Assembly (NCBI GenBank): GCA_949282215.1
Contig: CASDPF010000019.1
Span: forward strand, 1-45,776
From: an uncultured bacterium
Lineage (GTDB): Bacteria; Cyanobacteriota; Vampirovibrionia; Gastranaerophilales; Gastranaerophilaceae
Reading direction: 5' to 3'
DNA length: 45,776 bases
The translations under genes were made by a program, and so were the position numbers. The notes beneath the pieces are model-generated. The model searched no databases, had not been told where the DNA came from, and saw only the letters and a list, made by a program, of their open reading frames with translations. Of the stretch, positions 42,668 to 45,776 are shown in pieces. The stretch's first letter is position 1. The number at the start of each line of letters is the position of its first letter.

Positions 42668-43585
42668 ATGATAGATTATGATGGTCTTTTGAAAAAAATT
42701 CCTAAGGTTAAAAAAATTCTTGATGATGGTTCTAATAGTAATCTTTACCATTATACAAAACCTGAAAAGCTTTTGAGTATTTTAGAATCCGGTACGATAA
42801 GGTTTTCCAATGCACTTTATCTGAATGATAAAGAGGAAGTTACGTACTCTTATAGACTTATTGTAAATCTGATAGCTGAAATGCCAAATCTTAATTCAGA
42901 ATTATTTTCAAAGATTAAAGAATATTTCTACAAAAAATATAAAAATATTATTGACGGGAATGACAATTTTACAAATAAATATGAATATTATACCATTTCC
43001 TTTTCAACTGATAATGATAATTTGACTCTGTGGAACAACTATTCCAAAGGGCAGACTTATACAGGGTATAATATAGGTTTCTGCAAAAAAGATTTGATTG
43101 CTGATATGGAAAGACAGGGGTTTCATTCTGTTTACGGGAATATAATTTATAATAATGAAATTCAGACAACAATTTTAAAATTAATATTTGAAAAATGGAA
43201 TAAGCAGTACGAAAAGTATGCTAAATCTAAAAATTCATCCAAAAATCTTGAAAAAAGACAGGATACAATATTTGAGCTTATTGATATTTTAAGCATAATA
43301 AGCTTATTTTTCAAAAATCCTCATTTTAAAGATGAAAAAGAATACCGTATAATTTTTATAAGTAATTTTAGTCCAAGTTCATATAAGCAGACAAAAATTT
43401 TTGAAAAGAACGGATTATTTATCCCTTATATTGAATATAAATTTTTAAAAAGAACCGTCAGTTCAATAAATATAGGCCCGACTCTTGATGAAAATATTTT
43501 CTATACAAGTACCTGCAGATTGCTTGCGAATTTTGGGTATGAAAAGAAAACGATAAACCGTTCTAAAATCCCTCTCAGATACTAA
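42668..43585 (+). CDS. DUF2971 family protein
   Basis: A 305-residue protein. The DUF2971 opening NLYHYTKPEKLLSILESGTI (about 25-44) and FSNALYLNDKEEVTYSYRL, then YTISFSTDNDNLTLWNNYSKG (about 107-127), and the late FKDEKEYRIIFI (about 219-230) are the family's conserved blocks. The order His-Tyr...Ser...Glu resembles ADP-ribosyltransferase folds, which is inference. The function is unknown; DUF2971 genes are common in accessory regions. A TATAAT lies at 42629-42634 and the SD GGAG precedes the ATG. Transcribed away from the DUF262 gene across about 210 bp. Confidence 0.75.
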   Translation: MIDYDGLLKKIPKVKKILDDGSNSNLYHYTKPEKLLSILESGTIRFSNALYLNDKEEVTYSYRLIVNLIAEMPNLNSELFSKIKEYFYKKYKNIIDGNDNFTNKYEYYTISFSTDNDNLTLWNNYSKGQTYTGYNIGFCKKDLIADMERQGFHSVYGNIIYNNEIQTTILKLIFEKWNKQYEKYAKSKNSSKNLEKRQDTIFELIDILSIISLFFKNPHFKDEKEYRIIFISNFSPSSYKQTKIFEKNGLFIPYIEYKFLKRTVSSINIGPTLDENIFYTSTCRLLANFGYEKKTINRSKIPLRY

Positions 43586-43586
43586 T

Positions 43587-43621
43587 TTAATAGTCCTTTA
43601 GTAATAATAAAGGACTATTAA
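43587..43621 (+). terminator. Probable terminator after DUF2971 gene
   Basis: TTAATAGTCCTTTA / TAAAGGACTATTAA is a perfect 14-bp stem with a 7-base loop, immediately after the stop codon. The downstream T content is modest. Confidence 0.7.
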
Positions 43622-43657
43622 TTAAATAGTTTTCTGTTTTATTTGATAAAAACTTAT

Positions 43658-44620
43658 TTAAGCTAAATTATCTATTTTAGGATAGAATAGTTTTTTGCTG
43701 TTTCTGTAGAAAATTCGGCTTATTAACTTATTAGCATCATCTCCAAAATTATCTTTGATAGCTTTTTTAATTTCTTGAATGTTGTCGTTATAAGCATTTT
43801 CACGCTTAAAGGCTTTTTCTCCAAAAATACCTAAAGGAGCATCAGTACCGAATAATAAACGTTCGGTTCTATCGCCTTTAGAAGTTTTTAAAAGCTTATT
43901 GATAATTTCTATAATATGCGGTTTTTCAGGATTTGCCCAATCAACCCAAGCTAAATCAGCATATAATTTCGCATCACCGTTTTCTATTGAATTGATGATT
44001 GTATTAATTCCGATTTCGTGTGCTTTATCTCCGCCTAATCCCATATGTCCTAATATTACCGGAACATTCGGGAATTTTTTTGCTGTTTCATAAATTAAAT
44101 CAGGATCTGATACTCCACCTCTAATAAAATTTCCGTTATTATCAGTTATTACTTCACTATGAAACAGGCAAGGTTTGTTATATTTTTCAGCAAGTTTCAT
44201 ATATGGAAGATATCTGACATCATTTGCAGGTAAATTAAGACAGGCAGGATGAAATTTTAACCCTCTAATCAAATCAGGATATGTATTTAATAATAATTCA
44301 ATATTTTCAGCACATCCATGACCGGGTTGACACACTGCTAAAGGCATAAGCCTTTTATCTTTTAGGCATTGTTTTATCAAAACAAGATTACCTTTCATTT
44401 CATCTTTATACGGCGTATTATTTTTATTGTTTATAATGCAATCAAGATTTGATATTATGACTTTATCAAGTTTATCTTTGCCGTGGTTAAGTTTTTGACT
44501 AAAAAATTTCAACATGTCATTTGTTGAAAATGAATCGTTAATCCATTTTCCGCAATGTACGTGTGAATCTATAATTTTACCTTTAAAATTCGTATTATTT
44601 TGATAAGATGTTATATACAT
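43658..44620 (-). CDS. Amidohydrolase (TIM-barrel), soluble paralog
   Basis: A 320-residue paralog of the protein at 38278 with all ligands kept: His20 and His22 in IIDSHVHCG, GLKFHPACLNLPAND, LFHSEVI, LGHMGLGG and LLFGTDAPLG. It ends right after the barrel and lacks the C-terminal membrane helix of its paralog. The N-terminus has TNFKGK (residues 10-15), resembling the FSGK of the paralog. It is transcribed alone. The two enzymes probably act on similar substrates in different places (membrane-tethered versus soluble). Confidence 0.82.
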   Translation of the reverse strand: MYITSYQNNTNFKGKIIDSHVHCGKWINDSFSTNDMLKFFSQKLNHGKDKLDKVIISNLDCIINNKNNTPYKDEMKGNLVLIKQCLKDKRLMPLAVCQPGHGCAENIELLLNTYPDLIRGLKFHPACLNLPANDVRYLPYMKLAEKYNKPCLFHSEVITDNNGNFIRGGVSDPDLIYETAKKFPNVPVILGHMGLGGDKAHEIGINTIINSIENGDAKLYADLAWVDWANPEKPHIIEIINKLLKTSKGDRTERLLFGTDAPLGIFGEKAFKRENAYNDNIQEIKKAIKDNFGDDANKLISRIFYRNSKKLFYPKIDNLA

Positions 44621-44794
44621 GACTTCTCCTTAATTATTATCAATATAAAATCCCTAAAAAATTTTTTTGCTGGCTAATATATTTACAACTTAATTTTTCG
44701 TTTTTATGAAAGTCTTTTATTGCTAATTTCGCGACATATCCATCACTCGTTTTGAGACAGAAGTCAAGTTGGGGTAAATATAAAATAAAAAATA
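44621..44794. other. Intergenic stretch, possible decayed coding remnant on minus strand
   Basis: No intact gene. The minus strand is open without a start codon for about 50 codons (roughly 44790 to 44640), with a protein-like stretch TSDGYVAKLAIKDFHK. This could be the tail of a lost gene or chance. Confidence 0.2.
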
Positions 44795-45130
44795 TTATTT
44801 CCAGTAAACTTTGAAGTTTTCAATTTCTTCAAGAGTTTTGTGATAATCCCCCTTGAAACAAATCGTTCTATCATCAATATAAAGATAAGACGGCAATTTT
44901 ACATTAGTTACATCTTTAAAAAACTTATCTAAATTGTTATTAATTAGCCATTTAGTTGTAAGCATCAAATTTCTTGATGTAAAAAGATACAATTCAGCAC
45001 TTTGGGATAAACTTTCTAAAAATTCATAAGCCCCGACCTTAATTTCAGGAATGTAATTTTCATCGAATTTTTCTTTCCCGTATTCATTTAGTACGCCGTC
45101 TAAATCCATAAGTATCTTTTTAGTAAACAT
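44795..45130 (-). CDS. Small HAD-superfamily phosphatase-like protein
   Basis: A 111-residue capless HAD-fold protein. Motif I is MDLDGVLNE (Asp9, Asp11), motif II is LYLFTSRN (about 47-54), and motif III/IV is YLYIDDRT (about 83-90). At this size it resembles small HAD proteins carried by phages and accessory regions, which dephosphorylate nucleotides or sugars. Its substrate is unknown. It is divergent from the XRE regulator gene, sharing a 68-bp region with palindromic sites. Confidence 0.75.
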   Translation of the reverse strand: MFTKKILMDLDGVLNEYGKEKFDENYIPEIKVGAYEFLESLSQSAELYLFTSRNLMLTTKWLINNNLDKFFKDVTNVKLPSYLYIDDRTICFKGDYHKTLEEIENFKVYWK

Positions 45131-45150
45131 AAATATTATCCTATTTTTAG

Positions 45151-45185
45151 CTAGTAGTACTAGTTGTATATAATGCTAGTATAGC
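45151..45185 (+). promoter_or_regulatory. Shared promoter region with two palindromic operators
   Basis: CTAGTA-G-TACTAG (45151-45163) and GCTA-GTA-TAGC (45175-45185) flank a TATAAT -10 at 45169-45174. The XRE-family regulator encoded just downstream is the likely ligand and would autoregulate, also covering the divergent HAD gene. Confidence 0.6.
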
Positions 45186-45198
45186 TAACAATTTAAAA

Positions 45199-45414
45199 AT
45201 GAACAAGCCTTTTTTAGAAAAATTAGCAAAGCGACTAAAATATTTAAGAGAAGAACGAAAATTAACACAAGATGATCTTGGAGTAAATGGTGTATCAAGA
45301 TCAATGATTAGTTTGCTTGAACTTGCAAAAACAGACGTTACCGTCACTAAGTTAAAAATTATAGCTGACAATTTGGGGCTTGAAGTTAAGGATTTGTTTG
45401 ACTTTAAAGATTGA
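45199..45414 (+). CDS. XRE-family helix-turn-helix regulator
   Basis: A 71-residue protein consisting almost entirely of one HTH domain: LAKRLKYLREERKLTQDDLG (helix 1-2), VSRSMISLLE (recognition helix) and KLKIIADNLGLEVKDLF. No sensor domain. The start lacks an SD; the very short leader suggests near-leaderless initiation. Autoregulation through the flanking palindromes is likely. Its position between an HAD gene and a broken toxin gene suggests a remnant of a mobile or toxin-antitoxin region. Confidence 0.88.
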   Translation: MNKPFLEKLAKRLKYLREERKLTQDDLGVNGVSRSMISLLELAKTDVTVTKLKIIADNLGLEVKDLFDFKD

Positions 45415-45463
45415 TATATAAAATTTTTGCTGAATATTTATTAAGAATAAGCCCTCCAAAAAA

Positions 45464-45492
45464 TTGACAAAGTGTCTGCTATAGTTTACACT
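45464..45492 (+). promoter_or_regulatory. Promoter of broken toxin gene
   Basis: TTGACA (45464-45469) and TACACT (45487-45492) are separated by 17 bp. AGTGT (45471-45475) and ACACT (45488-45492) form an inverted repeat overlapping it, like a toxin-antitoxin operator. The ATG at 45499 is close to the predicted transcription start, so the message would be leaderless. Confidence 0.65.
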
Positions 45493-45498
45493 ATTAAT

Positions 45499-45776
45499 AT
45501 GAACACGCGAATTGTAAAAATTGCCCAATTGGCAAACGACAAAGCACCATTTATTGAAAATGGATGAATTCGCTTGATAAAAATACAAAAATAAGGATAC
45601 AAAGCAGGTTAACAAGATTATTGGAAAATAATTTTGGAGACCATAAGAAAATAGACAATGAAATATCTGAACTAAGATTAAGTTTGGGTCCGGATATCGG
45701 ATTTATTATACTGAAATAGATAATATAATAGTTTTACTTATTAATGGTGGCGATAAATCAACACAAAGTAAAGATA
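45499..45776 (+). pseudogene. RelE/ParE-family (HigB-like, COG3657 type) toxin, frameshifted and cut by window end
   Basis: Read in three successive frames, the DNA encodes a typical phage-derived addiction-module toxin. The first frame gives NDKAPFIE, then a frame change near 45557-45561. The next gives WMNSLDKNTKIRIQSRLTRL and FGDHKKIDNEISELRLSLGP. A second change at 45691/45692 leads to GYRIYYTEIDN followed by LLINGGDKSTQSKD. Both changes correspond to a single missing base (one in an A run, one at GGTCC). The conserved GDHK, SELR, GPGYR and GGDKSTQ blocks are all present, so decay is recent. The partner antitoxin, usually downstream, lies outside the window. Confidence 0.85.

Noticed and set aside
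45352-45615. 87-codon minus-strand frame over the toxin remnant
   Set aside because: The plus strand carries recognisable toxin motifs and a promoter in this place; the minus frame has no SD and no family features.

Overview
The window is low-GC bacterial DNA with dense short-spaced genes, AGGAG-type ribosome binding sites and occasional TTG/GTG starts. Three things point to a gut-type Vampirovibrionia (Melainabacteria, order Gastranaerophilales), the non-photosynthetic sister group of Cyanobacteria: pilin-like proteins with a near-identical FTLAEVLITLGIIGVVAAMT N-terminus, many large lineage-specific proteins, and outer-membrane-type functions (LolA-like carrier, LpxL-like acyltransferase, beta-barrel-like protein). 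This assignment is inference from protein style; no rRNA is present.

Layout. 1-1980: two pseudopilin genes, each behind a copy of one leader element that carries an 11-G tract, a hypervariable patch and a conserved hairpin. 1981-3884: a TrmB-type regulator with a Spy/CpxP-like periplasmic protein, then mini-RNase III. 3979-5723: tRNA-Ala(UGC), a decayed copy of its 3' end, then two accessory genes (DUF1643, nucleotidyltransferase). 5720-12910: very large lineage-specific proteins, one with a UbiB/ABC1 kinase-like domain, and a beta-barrel-like secreted protein. 13004-18822: redox and envelope housekeeping (CoA-disulfide reductase with rhodanese, class II photolyase, ferredoxin-nitroreductase, M48 protease).

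18806-31299 is the centrepiece: a complete aryl-polyene-like (APE) biosynthetic cluster in two divergent operons. Leftward it encodes a KS-dehydratase fusion, a ketoreductase and a second KS. Rightward it encodes a KS-like chain-length factor, a PlsC-type acyltransferase, two acyl carrier proteins, a small membrane protein, an adenylation-dehydratase fusion, a hotdog thioesterase, a LolA-like carrier, an MMPL exporter, an LpxL-like acyltransferase and a GT61 glycosyltransferase. Together these would activate an aryl acid, extend and reduce it to a conjugated polyene on an ACP, transfer it to a lipid or glycolipid and move it to the outer membrane. An Sfp-type phosphopantetheinyl transferase lies 2.7 kb downstream and could activate the ACPs.

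31300-34506: a lysozyme-fold protein with a dockerin-like calcium loop, a strong promoter driving a structured C-rich RNA that ends in an intrinsic terminator (sRNA or attenuator), a lineage-specific membrane protein and the phosphopantetheinyl transferase. 34463-38280: an ABC-F ATPase and a DtxR-type metal regulon with three matching operators, two at a DUF2023-like gene and one at dtxR itself. dtxR is cotranscribed with a membrane protein that has a His cluster. 38278-41288: a membrane-anchored amidohydrolase, an acyl-ACP thioesterase/GNAT pair and Hsp20. 41366-45776 is accessory: DUF262 and DUF2971 proteins facing away from each other, a second amidohydrolase, a small HAD protein divergent from an XRE regulator with palindromic operators, and a RelE/ParE-family toxin gene broken by two single-base deletions that runs off the window.

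No insertion sequence, CRISPR array, rRNA or origin was seen.
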